From: Gp6-AA40 sp036407095
GTDB lineage: Bacteria; Acidobacteriota; Vicinamibacteria; Vicinamibacterales; UBA2999
DNA length: 64,000 nt
Direction of reading: 5' to 3'
Assembly: GCA_036407095.1 (NCBI GenBank)
Contig: DASWZV010000151.1
Coordinates: forward strand, 1-64,000
Below are positions 37,907 to 46,777 of this stretch, in pieces (within the stretch, counting starts at the first letter, position 1; the number at the start of each line of letters is the position of its first letter). The notes under the pieces were generated by a model. The model was not told the origin of the DNA, did no database searches, and saw nothing but the letters and a program-made list of their open reading frames with translations. The position numbers and the translations under genes were made by a program.

Positions 37907-39329
37907 TGACGAGCCCGCGAACGGTTGTGGCCGTCTGGTACATGAAGAGGACCGCCAGCACCGTCGCGGCCCCTGCGATGTACAACGCGGGAACGATCGG
38001 GTAGCCAAACGCCCGATAGGGGCGATCGACATTCGGCATCGTCTGTCGAAGGCGGAACAACGCGCCAATGGTCAGGATGTAGAAGATCAGCGCTGCCGAA
38101 ATGACGTAGTTCAGCAGGTCGCCGTACAGGTTGCTGTACGAGTGGGTCGAGGCGTTGTAGGTCCGCGGCAGGATCAGGATCGCGGTCCAGATGCCCTGGA
38201 GTACGAGCCCCCACGCCGGCACGTTGTGCGCGTTCAGCGTGCCCGTCCGCCGGAAGAACACCTTGTCCCGTCCCATCGCGTAGTAGGCGCGTGCGCCCGC
38301 GAGTATCAGCCCGTTGTTGCAGCCGAAGGTCGAGATCATGATCCCGATCGCCATGATCATTGCGCCCAGGCCCGGGAAGATCGCTTCCAGCGCCGCGGTT
38401 GCCACGCGATCGGACGGCGCGTGTTGAATCGCGTCGAAGGGCAGCGTCACCAGGTACGCCACGTTGGCGAGGAGATACAGCGTGATCACGATGCCCGTGC
38501 CGAACGCCAGCGCGAGCGGAATGTTGCGTCGCGGTTCCTTCACTTCGCCGGCGGTGAAGGTGATGTTGTTCCAGGCGTCGGCCGAGAACAGCGATCCCAC
38601 CTGCGCGACACAGAGTGCGACGAACACGCCGAATCCGGTGGTGGCAGTGAGCCCGGGCGCCAGCTCCGTGACGCCGCGTGGCGTCCAGAGGTCACCGAAG
38701 TTCGCGCCGACGGCGCCGGCGTTCCAGCCGAACAGAAGCCCGACCGCGATCAACGCGAGGAGCGCGCCCGTCTTGGTCGTCGTGAACGTGTTCTGAATGA
38801 GCTTTCCCCAGTCGAGTCCACGCGTGTTGGTCCACGTGAGCAGCGCGACCATGAGGATGCCGAGCAGTTGAACGGTGGAGAGCGAGAACGCGTATCCCGT
38901 CGAGACGTGAATCGGCGGGATCAGATAGTGCTCCTCGGAGAACCAGGGCAGGAGGTAACCCGTATAGCGCGCGAAGCCGACCGCCACCGCCGCAATCGTG
39001 CCGCTCTGGATGACGGTGAAGAGCGTCCACCCGTAGAGGAATCCCCAGATCGGTCCGAACGCCTCGCGCAGGTAGACGTATTGACCGCCGGCGCGCGGCA
39101 TCATCGCCGCCAGCTCGCCGTATGAGAGCGCGGCTGCGAGTGTCAGCACGCCGGTGATGACCCACGCGGTCAGCAGCATGCCGGGGCTGCCGGTTTGCCG
39201 CCCCATCTCGGCGGAGACGAGGAAGATCCCGGACCCGATCATCGAGCCGACGACGACCATGGTCGAGGCGTAGAGGCCGAGGCCGCGTTTGAACTCGGTA
39301 TCCAGCTGGACGACTGATAGTGTGGCCAC
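37818..39329 (-). CDS. APC-family amino-acid permease
   Basis: A 503-residue inner-membrane transporter with 12 predicted helices. Helix 1 has VVGSMIGSGIFLVSAEMGRQ, the unwound GSGIF motif of the amino acid-polyamine-organocation superfamily. Helix 2-3 includes LSYGELAAMMPRAGGQYVYL, another L-type/APC signature, and a later block reads ADAWNNITFTAGEVKEPRRN. It most resembles L-type amino-acid exchangers. Substrate cannot be predicted. It lies 10 nt downstream of the larA gene on the same strand, so they are probably one operon. The last 30 codons overlap the convergent permease-like gene; a shorter true C terminus cannot be excluded. Confidence 0.9.
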   Translation of the reverse strand: MATLSVVQLDTEFKRGLGLYASTMVVVGSMIGSGIFLVSAEMGRQTGSPGMLLTAWVITGVLTLAAALSYGELAAMMPRAGGQYVYLREAFGPIWGFLYGWTLFTVIQSGTIAAVAVGFARYTGYLLPWFSEEHYLIPPIHVSTGYAFSLSTVQLLGILMVALLTWTNTRGLDWGKLIQNTFTTTKTGALLALIAVGLLFGWNAGAVGANFGDLWTPRGVTELAPGLTATTGFGVFVALCVAQVGSLFSADAWNNITFTAGEVKEPRRNIPLALAFGTGIVITLYLLANVAYLVTLPFDAIQHAPSDRVATAALEAIFPGLGAMIMAIGIMISTFGCNNGLILAGARAYYAMGRDKVFFRRTGTLNAHNVPAWGLVLQGIWTAILILPRTYNASTHSYSNLYGDLLNYVISAALIFYILTIGALFRLRQTMPNVDRPYRAFGYPIVPALYIAGAATVLAVLFMYQTATTVRGLVIILIGVPGYLFWTRRASPAPSSQYRSTPL

Positions 39330-39339
39330 TGGCTACTCG

Positions 39340-40608
39340 CTAATCCGGAAGATACGGAATGGTCTGCGGCCCTTGCGGCAGGACGCAGAGCGTCGACGCC
39401 GGGCCGGCGTGGAGCAACCGCTCGCGAACAGTTTCTTCAATGTCATCGATCGGGGTGAAATGGGCGGCACGTACTTCATCGGGACGAAGGCCTCCAGTCT
39501 TTACGAGGACGTCCGCTTTCGTCTGGATCTGGGCCTGCACCTGGACCTGCCACTGATCGGGGACCGAATACCCTGGTGTGGCGATCATCTCGAGCAGGGC
39601 GGCCGGCGTGGCCGCCGATCCGAGCACCTTGCCATACGCGCCGTGTGAGGGCAGCCCGTCGCGGCATTCCGCTGCGCAGACGATGGTGCCGCCTGGCTTG
39701 ACGATCTTCGCCGCGGCCGACATGCCTTTGACCGCCTGATAGAGATTCTGGTCGAGAGGGTAGCCCGAGTTCGTCGTGAGCACGAGATCGAACGGCGACG
39801 GCACCTGTCGCATCGCCGTGCCCTTGGCATACGCGCATGCGGCCCGGTGTTCGGAGAAGACGTCACCCGCGAACGCGGCGGTGATCTTCTGCTCGCGGTT
39901 GAGCGTCACGTCGACCGCGAAGTGAACAGGGACCATCCGCGCGATCTCGCGCACGTCGTCGTGGACCGGGTTGCCTTCGGTGACGCCCCAGGTCGCGAGC
40001 GGGTGGCCGATGTGATGCACGTCGTGCAGGATCATCACGGTCTCGAGGCCGGCGAGCCCCGGCGCCGCCATCTTCGGGCCGCCGCTGAACCCGGCGAAGA
40101 AGTGCGGTTCGACGAAGCCGGTCGTGATCCGGAAGTCGGCGTCGAGCCATTCGCGATTGAGGAACACGGGCACGCCGGTCGACGTCGTTCCGGCCCGCCC
40201 CAGCGTCGCGGGGGCCCGGCTGTCGTGGTTGATCACGCGGTAGCAACTCAGGATCTCGCGGCCCAGCATCCGCTCGAGCTCGGGCGGTGTGTTGGTGCGA
40301 TGCGTGCCGGTGGCGATCAGGATCGTGACGTCCCCGGGCGAGACGTGCGGCATCTCGTCGAAGAGCGCCCGCAGCATCTCGATCCGCGGCTGCGCTCGCG
40401 TGATGTCGCACACCGAGATCGCTACGCGCTGCCCGGGACGCACGAGCTCGCGCAGCGGCGCACGGTCCAGCGGCGCGCGGATGGCGTCGAGCAGCGTGGC
40501 GTGCGCGTCCGGCACCGCCGGGCGCGGCACGGGCTCGATCACGGTAACGCGCTCCTCAGGGAGGGTCACCTCGAGGCCGTCGCTGCCGTAGTCCAGTCGC
40601 AGTCTCAA
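39340..40608 (-). CDS. larA: Nickel-pincer lactate racemase family protein
   Basis: A 422-residue LarA/DUF2088 protein. Catalytic and cofactor residues can be matched by spacing to L. plantarum LarA: His103 in ATGTHRTN (H108), His169 in VEPHFFAGFSGGPKM (H174), Lys179 (K184, which forms the thioamide to the pincer nucleotide) and His195 (H200, nickel ligand). All intervals are identical. It interconverts D- and L-lactate or related 2-hydroxy acids. The cofactor-making LarB, LarC and LarE are not in the window. The gene is divergent from glcDEF-lctP, which fits a lactate or hydroxyacid role. A GGACCAA word array lies upstream. Confidence 0.88.
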   Translation of the reverse strand: MRLRLDYGSDGLEVTLPEERVTVIEPVPRPAVPDAHATLLDAIRAPLDRAPLRELVRPGQRVAISVCDITRAQPRIEMLRALFDEMPHVSPGDVTILIATGTHRTNTPPELERMLGREILSCYRVINHDSRAPATLGRAGTTSTGVPVFLNREWLDADFRITTGFVEPHFFAGFSGGPKMAAPGLAGLETVMILHDVHHIGHPLATWGVTEGNPVHDDVREIARMVPVHFAVDVTLNREQKITAAFAGDVFSEHRAACAYAKGTAMRQVPSPFDLVLTTNSGYPLDQNLYQAVKGMSAAAKIVKPGGTIVCAAECRDGLPSHGAYGKVLGSAATPAALLEMIATPGYSVPDQWQVQVQAQIQTKADVLVKTGGLRPDEVRAAHFTPIDDIEETVRERLLHAGPASTLCVLPQGPQTIPYLPD

Positions 40609-40760
40609 TTGGTCCTTGGTCCTTGGTACTTAGTGCGTGGTCTGGTCCTTGGTCCGTCCTCGGTCCGAAGTCCCTCGCTCGCGGCCACGGTGGAGGACCA
40701 GAGGACCTGGGACCACAGCACGGACCGAGGACCAAGCACCAGGAACCAAGGACGAAAGGG
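40609..40760. repeat. TTGGTCC/GGACCAA heptamer array with inverted arms
   Basis: Left part: TTGGTCC, TTGGTCC, TTGGTAC, TTAGTGC, GTGGTCT, TTGGTCC, TCGGTCC. Right part (from 40693): GGACCAG, GGACCT, GGACCAC, GGACCGA, GGACCAA, GCACCAG, GAACCAA, GGACGAA. The two halves are reverse complements and can form a long imperfect hairpin. It fills the divergent larA/glcD promoter region. The word is shared with 9420-9491. Confidence 0.85.
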
Positions 40761-40780
40761 AGTGTACCATTGCCCGATCC

Positions 40781-42229
40781 ATGGATGAACGACTGGTAGA
40801 CGAGTTCCGGCGCATCTGCGGGGCGGACGCAGTCCTGCACGAGCCGTTGCAGCTCATGACCTATGAGTGCGACGCGCTGCCGCATCTGCGTGAGAAGCCG
40901 GCGGTGGTCGTGCTCCCCGGGTCGGCCGCCGACGTCCAGAAGATCGTGCGGGTGTGCGCGCGGGAAGGGGTGCCGTTCGTCGCGCGGGGACACGGAACCG
41001 GTCTGTCCGGTGGCGCGCTGCCGGTGCCTGGCGGTGTGGTGATCAGCCTGTCGAGGCTGAATCGCGTGCTCGACGTCGACATTCCCAACAAGCGCGTGAC
41101 GGTTGAACCCGGCGTCACCAACCTCGAGGTCACGCGACGCGTGGCGCCCTTCGGCTGCTACTACGCGCCCGATCCGTCGAGTCAGCAGGTGTGCTCCATC
41201 GGTGGCAACGTGGCCGAGAATTCAGGTGGCGCGCACTGCCTGAAGTACGGTTTCACGGTGCATCACGTACTCGCGGTGGAGGCGGTGCTGCCCGACGGTG
41301 AGATCGTCGAGATCGGCAGTCCACTCGCCGACACACCCGGTCCCGATCTGCTTGCGCTGATCATCGGAAGCGAGGGCACGCTCGCGGTCGTCACCAAAGC
41401 GGTGGTGCGCATTCTGCGCCGGCCCGAAAGCGTGCAGACGCTGCTCGCGGCGTTCGACAGCATCCGGGAAGCGGGCGCCGCGGTCTCAGACATCATCGGT
41501 GCCGGCATCGTGCCCGCTGCCGTCGAAATGATGGACCGTCTCGCGATCCGCGCCGCCGAGGCCGCAGTGCATCCGAACTTTCCACCGGCGGACACCATTC
41601 TGATCGTCGAGCTCGATGGGCCCTCTGCCGAAGTGCGCGAGCTGTTTGCGACCGTCGAGGACACCTGCACGCGTGCCGGTGCGACAACCATCGAAGTCGC
41701 ACAGGACGATGAACAGCGGGCGCGGATCTGGAAGGGACGGAAGGCCGCATTCGCGGCGATGGGTCGCGTGTCGCCCAACTACTACGTGCAGGATGGCGTG
41801 GTGCCGCGCACGAAGCTGCCCGAAGTGCTCGCGCGGATCCGTCGGCTCGACCAGCGATCCGGTCTTCGCATCGGCAACGTCTTTCACGCGGGCGACGGCA
41901 ACCTGCACCCGCTGATCTGCTACGACGAGCGCATTCCCGGTCAGTCGGCGCTCGCAGAGGAAGTGGCGCGCGAGATCCTCACGTACTGCATCGAAGCCGG
42001 CGGATCGATCACCGGTGAGCACGGGGTCGGGGCCGACAAGCGCGACTACATGCCGCGCATGTTCTCACAGGACGATCTCGACGTGATGCAGCAGATGCGC
42101 GACGCGATCGATCCTCGCCGCTTGTGCAATCCGGGGAAGGTGCTGCCGACGCCGCGCCTCTGCGGTGAGGTGCCAGGTCCCTATCGCGAACACCCGGTCG
42201 AAAAGGCAGGTCTGGCCGAACGCTTCTGA
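40781..42229 (+). CDS. glcD: Glycolate/D-lactate oxidase FAD subunit
   Basis: A 482-residue FAD-linked oxidase of the GlcD/PCMH type. The FAD-binding domain shows PAVVVLPGSAADVQKIVRVC, FVARGHGTGLSGGALPVPGG, SSQQVCSIGGNVAENSGGAH and LIIGSEGTLAVVTKAVVRI; the C-terminal domain has GNVFHAGDGNLHPLICYDER and SITGEHGVGADKRDYM. It would oxidise glycolate or D-lactate and pass electrons to GlcF. ATG 40781 is chosen since the chain then begins where homologues do; the nearest AGGGAG is about 20 nt upstream, so initiation may be weak. First gene of glcD-glcE-glcF-lctP, overlapping glcE by one base (TGATG). Confidence 0.92.
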   Translation: MDERLVDEFRRICGADAVLHEPLQLMTYECDALPHLREKPAVVVLPGSAADVQKIVRVCAREGVPFVARGHGTGLSGGALPVPGGVVISLSRLNRVLDVDIPNKRVTVEPGVTNLEVTRRVAPFGCYYAPDPSSQQVCSIGGNVAENSGGAHCLKYGFTVHHVLAVEAVLPDGEIVEIGSPLADTPGPDLLALIIGSEGTLAVVTKAVVRILRRPESVQTLLAAFDSIREAGAAVSDIIGAGIVPAAVEMMDRLAIRAAEAAVHPNFPPADTILIVELDGPSAEVRELFATVEDTCTRAGATTIEVAQDDEQRARIWKGRKAAFAAMGRVSPNYYVQDGVVPRTKLPEVLARIRRLDQRSGLRIGNVFHAGDGNLHPLICYDERIPGQSALAEEVAREILTYCIEAGGSITGEHGVGADKRDYMPRMFSQDDLDVMQQMRDAIDPRRLCNPGKVLPTPRLCGEVPGPYREHPVEKAGLAERF

Positions 42230-43473
42230 TGGTACCCACCGAGATGCGTGCGGGCAGCGCGAGCGATGCCGTCGACGGCGTCGTGCCGCGTCAGGTGATC
42301 GAGCCGGAGTCGGCCAGCGAGCTCGGGGTCGCGTTAGCGTCGGCGTCACGCGATCGGCTCGCGACGATCATTCGCGGGGGGGGCACGAAGATCGACTGGG
42401 GGCGCACGCCGGTTGCCGTCGATCTGGTCGTCTCCACTGCGCGCCTCGACCGCACGATCGTCCACCGGCACGGCGATTTGACTGCGACGGTGCATGCCGG
42501 CGTGACGCTGAAGCATCTCAATCAGGAGCTGGCCCGGTACGGACAGTGGCTGCCGATCGACAGCGCGTTCGATGAGGCGACCATCGGTGGCATCGTCGCC
42601 TCGAATGATGCGGGGCCGATGCGGCATCGCTACGGCACGCCGCGCGATCTGCTCATCGGTGTCAACCTGGCGATGGCGGACGGGCGGCTGGTGAAAGCCG
42701 GCGGCCACGTCGTGAAGAACGTGGCAGGGTACGACCTCGGTCGACTGATCAGCGGATCGTTCGGTACCCTCGCGGTGATCGTGGACGCGACGTTCAAGCT
42801 CCTGCCGATCCCGCGGGCATCGGCGACGCTCGTGGCCTCGTACACAGACGCCGGGCGTCTCGCTCATGACGCGGCCTTGATCTCGGCTTCTCAAGTCGAG
42901 CCGCTCGCTTTCGATGTGCGTGTGTCCGCGACCGACGTACGGCCAACCGGTTCGACGAGCCACGAGACCTGTCAGTTGCTGGTGCGTCCGGCATCGAGCC
43001 CATCGGCGGTCGACGCGCAGATCGAATCGCTTCGTCGGCTTGCGCAGCGCGACGGCCAGCTGATGGTGGGCGAGGCCGAATCGTCTGTGTGGAACGAGCA
43101 GGTGCGTCTGCCGTGGAGGGACGATGGTGCGGTCGTACGTATGGCATGGCTGCCCGCGAAGCTGGCCGACGTCATCACACTGATTCACGAGGTGCAGCAG
43201 CTGGCGGGCGGACGGCTCTCGATGGTCGGCCGCGTCGGCGCCGGCGCCGGCCTGTTGAGGATCGAGGGCGATGGCCGGACGCAGTCCGCGGTCGTACGTC
43301 GACTGCGCTCGAGCGAGTTGGTCGGCAACGTCACGGTGCTGCGCGGAAGCCGCGAGCTCAAATCGCTGGTTGATGTGTGGGGAGAGCCGGCCGTTTCGAT
43401 GAACGTTCTGCAGTCGCTCAAACGGAGTCTCGACCCCGCGGGAATCTTGAATCCCGGGCGCGGTCCAATTTGA
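42229..43473 (+). CDS. glcE: Glycolate/D-lactate oxidase FAD-binding subunit
   Basis: A 414-residue protein whose ATG shares a base with the glcD stop codon, implying translational coupling. It has the N-terminal half of the PCMH FAD-binding fold: TIIRGGGTKIDWGRTPVAVD, GDLTATVHAGVTLKHLNQEL, WLPIDSAFDEATIGGIVASN and GGHVVKNVAGYDLGRLISGS, then GTLAVIVDATFKLLP. The C-terminal tail SMNVLQSLKRSLDPAGILNP is the usual FAD-oxidase ending. GlcE is required with GlcD and GlcF for membrane-linked glycolate oxidation; in acetate- or lactate-using bacteria the same set serves D-lactate. Confidence 0.9.
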   Translation: MVPTEMRAGSASDAVDGVVPRQVIEPESASELGVALASASRDRLATIIRGGGTKIDWGRTPVAVDLVVSTARLDRTIVHRHGDLTATVHAGVTLKHLNQELARYGQWLPIDSAFDEATIGGIVASNDAGPMRHRYGTPRDLLIGVNLAMADGRLVKAGGHVVKNVAGYDLGRLISGSFGTLAVIVDATFKLLPIPRASATLVASYTDAGRLAHDAALISASQVEPLAFDVRVSATDVRPTGSTSHETCQLLVRPASSPSAVDAQIESLRRLAQRDGQLMVGEAESSVWNEQVRLPWRDDGAVVRMAWLPAKLADVITLIHEVQQLAGGRLSMVGRVGAGAGLLRIEGDGRTQSAVVRRLRSSELVGNVTVLRGSRELKSLVDVWGEPAVSMNVLQSLKRSLDPAGILNPGRGPI

Positions 43474-43475
43474 GC

Positions 43476-44825
43476 GTGGTTGAGCATTTGAGCACTGACA
43501 CTCACGACTCGCCATCGAGCGCTTTGATCGACAAATGTGTTCACTGCGGCTTCTGTCTGCCGACCTGCCCGACCTATCTGCTGTGGGGCGAGGAGATGGA
43601 TTCGCCGCGCGGCCGGATCTATCTGATGAAAGCGGGCATCGAGGGGCGCGCGGATGTGACGACCTCGTACGTGCAGCACTTCGATGCCTGTCTCGGCTGC
43701 CTCGCTTGTGTCACCGCGTGTCCCTCCGGCGTACAGTACGCGCCGCTCATCGAAGGCGCGCGTGCCCAGATCGAGCGCACGTTCGATCGTCCCCCCGGCG
43801 ACTCGCTGTTTCGACGTCTTCTGATGGCGATCGTTCCGTATCCGTCGCGGATGCGAATCGCGATGCTGCCGCTGCTGGTGCTCGGTCCGATTCTGCGCCG
43901 CCTGGCTGTGCGATCGGGACGGCCCGTCGTCGCGCCGGTGGGACGGCCCCGGGATACGGGCGGTGGGTTGTTCGCGCGACTTGCAGCGGCACTGGCTGTG
44001 GCACCTCCTGTGAGCTGGCGATCGATCGTCGGTCGTCTGCCTGAGCGAACGCCGGCGGCCGACTCGGAGCGCATGCGGGTCGCGCTGCTGGCTGGTTGCG
44101 TGCAGCGGCTGTCGTTCGGCCACGTCAATCGCGCCACGATCCGGGTGCTCGCCGCCGAAGGGTGTCGTGTGGACGTGCCGGCCGGCCAAGGATGCTGCGG
44201 CGCGCTGCCGCTGCATGCGGGGCAGAGCGACCAGGCGCGTGCGTTGGCTCGCCACAACATCGAGGTGTTCGAAGCAGCCGCCGTCGATCGGATCGTCGTC
44301 AACGCCGCGGGATGCGGCTCGGCCATGAAGGAGTACGGTCAGTTGTTCGCGAACGACCCGGCCTGGGCCGAGCGCGCTCGCGCGCTGAGCGGCAGGGTCC
44401 GCGACGTGTCGGAACTGCTGGCCGAACTCGGCGACGTTCGGGCGATCCGCCGGCCTTTGCCCGCGCGCGTCGTCTATCACGATGCGTGTCACCTGGCGCA
44501 CGGGCAGGGCGTGCGCTCGCAGCCCCGCGACCTTTTGCGTGCCATCCCCGGCGTGGAGCTGCTGGTGCCGGAAGAGGCCGAGATCTGCTGTGGGAGCGCC
44601 GGAATTTACAACCTGGTGCAGCCGGAACCGGCCGCCCAACTCGGAGCTCGAAAAGTCCGCCACATCGCGACGCTCTCGCCGGATATGATTGCCACGGCCA
44701 ACCCCGGGTGCACGCTGCAGATCGCGGCTGCCGCCCGGGGGCTGGGGTACGACTGGCCGATCTTTCATCCCATCGAACTCGTCGACGCTTCGATTCACGG
44801 CGTCGATCCGCGCACGCGTAAGTAG
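43476..44825 (+). CDS. glcF: Glycolate/D-lactate oxidase iron-sulfur subunit
   Basis: About 449 residues from GTG 43476, only 2 nt after the glcE stop; the start is uncertain by a few codons. The N-terminal ferredoxin domain has two 4Fe-4S motifs, CVHCGFCLPTCP and CLGCLACVTACP. The C-terminal half has the paired cysteine-rich CCG domains: AGCVQRL, GQGCCGALPLHAG, YHDACHLAHGQG and EAEICCGSAGIYN. It carries electrons from the FAD subunits to the quinone pool at the inner membrane. It is followed by three palindromic hairpins, then the lactate permease gene. Confidence 0.92.
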   Translation: MVEHLSTDTHDSPSSALIDKCVHCGFCLPTCPTYLLWGEEMDSPRGRIYLMKAGIEGRADVTTSYVQHFDACLGCLACVTACPSGVQYAPLIEGARAQIERTFDRPPGDSLFRRLLMAIVPYPSRMRIAMLPLLVLGPILRRLAVRSGRPVVAPVGRPRDTGGGLFARLAAALAVAPPVSWRSIVGRLPERTPAADSERMRVALLAGCVQRLSFGHVNRATIRVLAAEGCRVDVPAGQGCCGALPLHAGQSDQARALARHNIEVFEAAAVDRIVVNAAGCGSAMKEYGQLFANDPAWAERARALSGRVRDVSELLAELGDVRAIRRPLPARVVYHDACHLAHGQGVRSQPRDLLRAIPGVELLVPEEAEICCGSAGIYNLVQPEPAAQLGARKVRHIATLSPDMIATANPGCTLQIAAAARGLGYDWPIFHPIELVDASIHGVDPRTRK

Positions 44826-44913
44826 GGCCGCCTGAAGGCGGCCCCCACGGGTGTACGTAGGGGCCGCCTTCAGGCGGCCCATGAAGAGAGTAGGGGCCAC
44901 CTTCAGGTGGCCC
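44825..44913. repeat. Three GTAGG-class palindromes with compensatory changes
   Basis: GGGCCGCCTGAAGGCGGCCC (44825-44844), GGGCCGCCTTCAGGCGGCCC (44861-44880) and GGGCCACCTTCAGGTGGCCC (44894-44913), each preceded by GTAGG or GTAGGG. In the third unit C-to-A in one arm is matched by G-to-T in the other, so pairing is kept. They separate glcF from lctP and may set their relative mRNA levels. Confidence 0.85.
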
Positions 44914-44927
44914 GAAGAAGGGGAGCT

Positions 44928-46622
44928 ATGTGGCAGCACAACTATGAACCGATCGCCGGAAGCCTCGGTGCATCGGCGCTCGTGGCGGCAATCCCGATCG
45001 TCGTCCTGTTCGTGATGCTGGGTGTGCTGCGAAAACCAGCCTGGATGTCGGCATTGGCGGCGCTCGCCTCGGCGCTGCTCGTGTCGCTGACCGCCTATGG
45101 CATGCCGGCGAGTCTGGCCATCATCTCGACGATCTATGGCGCGGCTTTCGGCATGTTCCCGATCGCGTGGATCGTGTTCACGTCGATCATGCTGTATCGG
45201 CTCGCGGTCGACACCGGCAAATTCGAGGTCATCAAGGATTCGGTCGGCGGGCTCACCGACGATCGTCGCCTGCAGGCGATGTTCATCGCGTTCTCCTTCG
45301 GTGCGTTCATCGAAGGCGCGGCGGGATTCGGCGCGCCGGTCGCGGTCTCCGGCGCGATGCTGGCGGGGCTCGGGTTCTCGCCGTTCTATGCGGCGGGCAT
45401 CTGTCTGCTCGCGAACACGGCGCCGGTCGCATTCGGCTCGATCGGCATTCCGGTGACCACGCTCGCCAACGTTACCGGCCTGCCGGTCCTGGCCTTGAGC
45501 GCGATGGTCGGCCGTCTCTGCGCGATGATCTCGCTGTTCATCCCCGGCTACCTGATCCTCGTCATGGCCGGACCGAAGCGCGCGCTCGAAGTCCTTCCGG
45601 CGATCATCGCGTGCGGGCTCTCGTTTGCCGGCATGCAGTTCTTCGTCTCGAACTTCATCGGGCCGGAGCTCACTGACATCGTGAGCTCGCTCACGTGCAT
45701 CATCGTCATGGTGGTGGTACTGAAGGTCTGGAAACCGTCGCGCATCATGCGACTCGAAGGTGACACGCCGATCGTCGCGGCGACGTCGCGCCACACGCCC
45801 AGCGAGATCTTCATGGCATGGTCGCCGTACCTGCTGCTCGTCGTGTTCGTCCTCGTGTGGGGAGACCCCGGTACGAAAGCCAGGATCAACGCGTGGACGC
45901 ACTCGTTGTGGCCGGCGGCGATTCCGATGCACGCGACGCTGCCGAACCGCCTGCTCGTGCCCGGCCTGCACAATATGATCACGCAGGTACCGCCGGTCGT
46001 TCCGAAGCCGACACAGTACGCGGCGCTCTTCGAGATGAACTGGTTGAGTGCGTCGGGCACCGCGTGCCTGCTCGCGACGCTGGTCGCCGCGCTGGTGCTG
46101 CGCGTGAGACCGGCAAAGGTCATCGACATCTACGTCGCGACATTCAAGCAGCTGAAGTTCGCGCTGCTGACGATTGCGTCGATGCTCGGCCTCGCGTATC
46201 TCATGAACTATTCAGGGATGACATCGACGCTCGGCCTGCAGCTGGCCGCCACAGGCGGCGCGTTTCCATTTTTCAGCGCGGTCATCGGGTGGCTCGGCGT
46301 CTTCCTCACCGGGAGCGACACGTCGGCCAATGCGCTCTTCGGCAATCTGCAGGTTGTCACCGCCAATGCACTAGGGATGAATCCCGTACTCACGGCATCA
46401 GTCAACTCGGCCGCCGGCGTCATGGGCAAGATGATTTCCATCCAGAGCATCGCGGTGGCCGTCGCCGCAACGGGGATGACACGCGCGGACGAGGGTCGGC
46501 TCTTCCGTTTCACGATCAAGCACAGCGTGTTCCTGATGGTGGTGATGGGCCTCATCTCGCTGATCATCGCCTACCTGTTTCCACACTTCGTTCCCGCGCT
46601 TCCATCCAGTCCATCCAGTTAG
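44928..46622 (+). CDS. lctP: L-lactate permease
   Basis: A 564-residue LctP-family transporter; ATG 44928 follows AAGGGGAG. About 13 transmembrane helices. Family blocks: AIISTIYGAAFGMFPIAWIV, FEVIKDSVGGLTDDRRLQAM, IAFSFGAFIEGAAGFGAPVA, LLANTAPVAFGSIGIPVTTL and, near the end, LGVFLTGSDTSANALFGNLQ. It imports lactate (and glycolate) with protons. Its position after glcDEF and opposite larA makes a complete uptake, racemisation and oxidation module. Ends 155 nt before the Rieske gene, with a GC hairpin at 46675 in between. Confidence 0.92.
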   Translation: MWQHNYEPIAGSLGASALVAAIPIVVLFVMLGVLRKPAWMSALAALASALLVSLTAYGMPASLAIISTIYGAAFGMFPIAWIVFTSIMLYRLAVDTGKFEVIKDSVGGLTDDRRLQAMFIAFSFGAFIEGAAGFGAPVAVSGAMLAGLGFSPFYAAGICLLANTAPVAFGSIGIPVTTLANVTGLPVLALSAMVGRLCAMISLFIPGYLILVMAGPKRALEVLPAIIACGLSFAGMQFFVSNFIGPELTDIVSSLTCIIVMVVVLKVWKPSRIMRLEGDTPIVAATSRHTPSEIFMAWSPYLLLVVFVLVWGDPGTKARINAWTHSLWPAAIPMHATLPNRLLVPGLHNMITQVPPVVPKPTQYAALFEMNWLSASGTACLLATLVAALVLRVRPAKVIDIYVATFKQLKFALLTIASMLGLAYLMNYSGMTSTLGLQLAATGGAFPFFSAVIGWLGVFLTGSDTSANALFGNLQVVTANALGMNPVLTASVNSAAGVMGKMISIQSIAVAVAATGMTRADEGRLFRFTIKHSVFLMVVMGLISLIIAYLFPHFVPALPSSPSS

Positions 46623-46674
46623 GGCTGAGCGAGCGTCGCGCCGAAGGCGGACCCGAACTTGCTTAATCCCAACA

Positions 46675-46694
46675 CGCGCGGATGGTTCCGCGCG
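46675..46694. terminator. CGCGCGG hairpin after lctP
   Basis: CGCGCGG (46675-46681) pairs with CCGCGCG (46688-46694) across a 6 nt loop. It lies between lctP and the Rieske gene and lacks a T tract. A weak terminator is possible. Confidence 0.45.
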
Positions 46695-46777
46695 CGTACG
46701 GCCGTTCTGCAGCTCCGCGGTAAACGGACGTCGTAACCAGATACGTATCCTGAAAAGATCTTCCCGGCCTGAGGCAC

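Noticed and set aside
43185..45971. 928-codon open frame on the minus strand
   Set aside because: It is antisense to glcE, glcF and lctP, which have clear motifs; the frame is Arg/His/Asp-rich, an artefact of GC-rich third positions.
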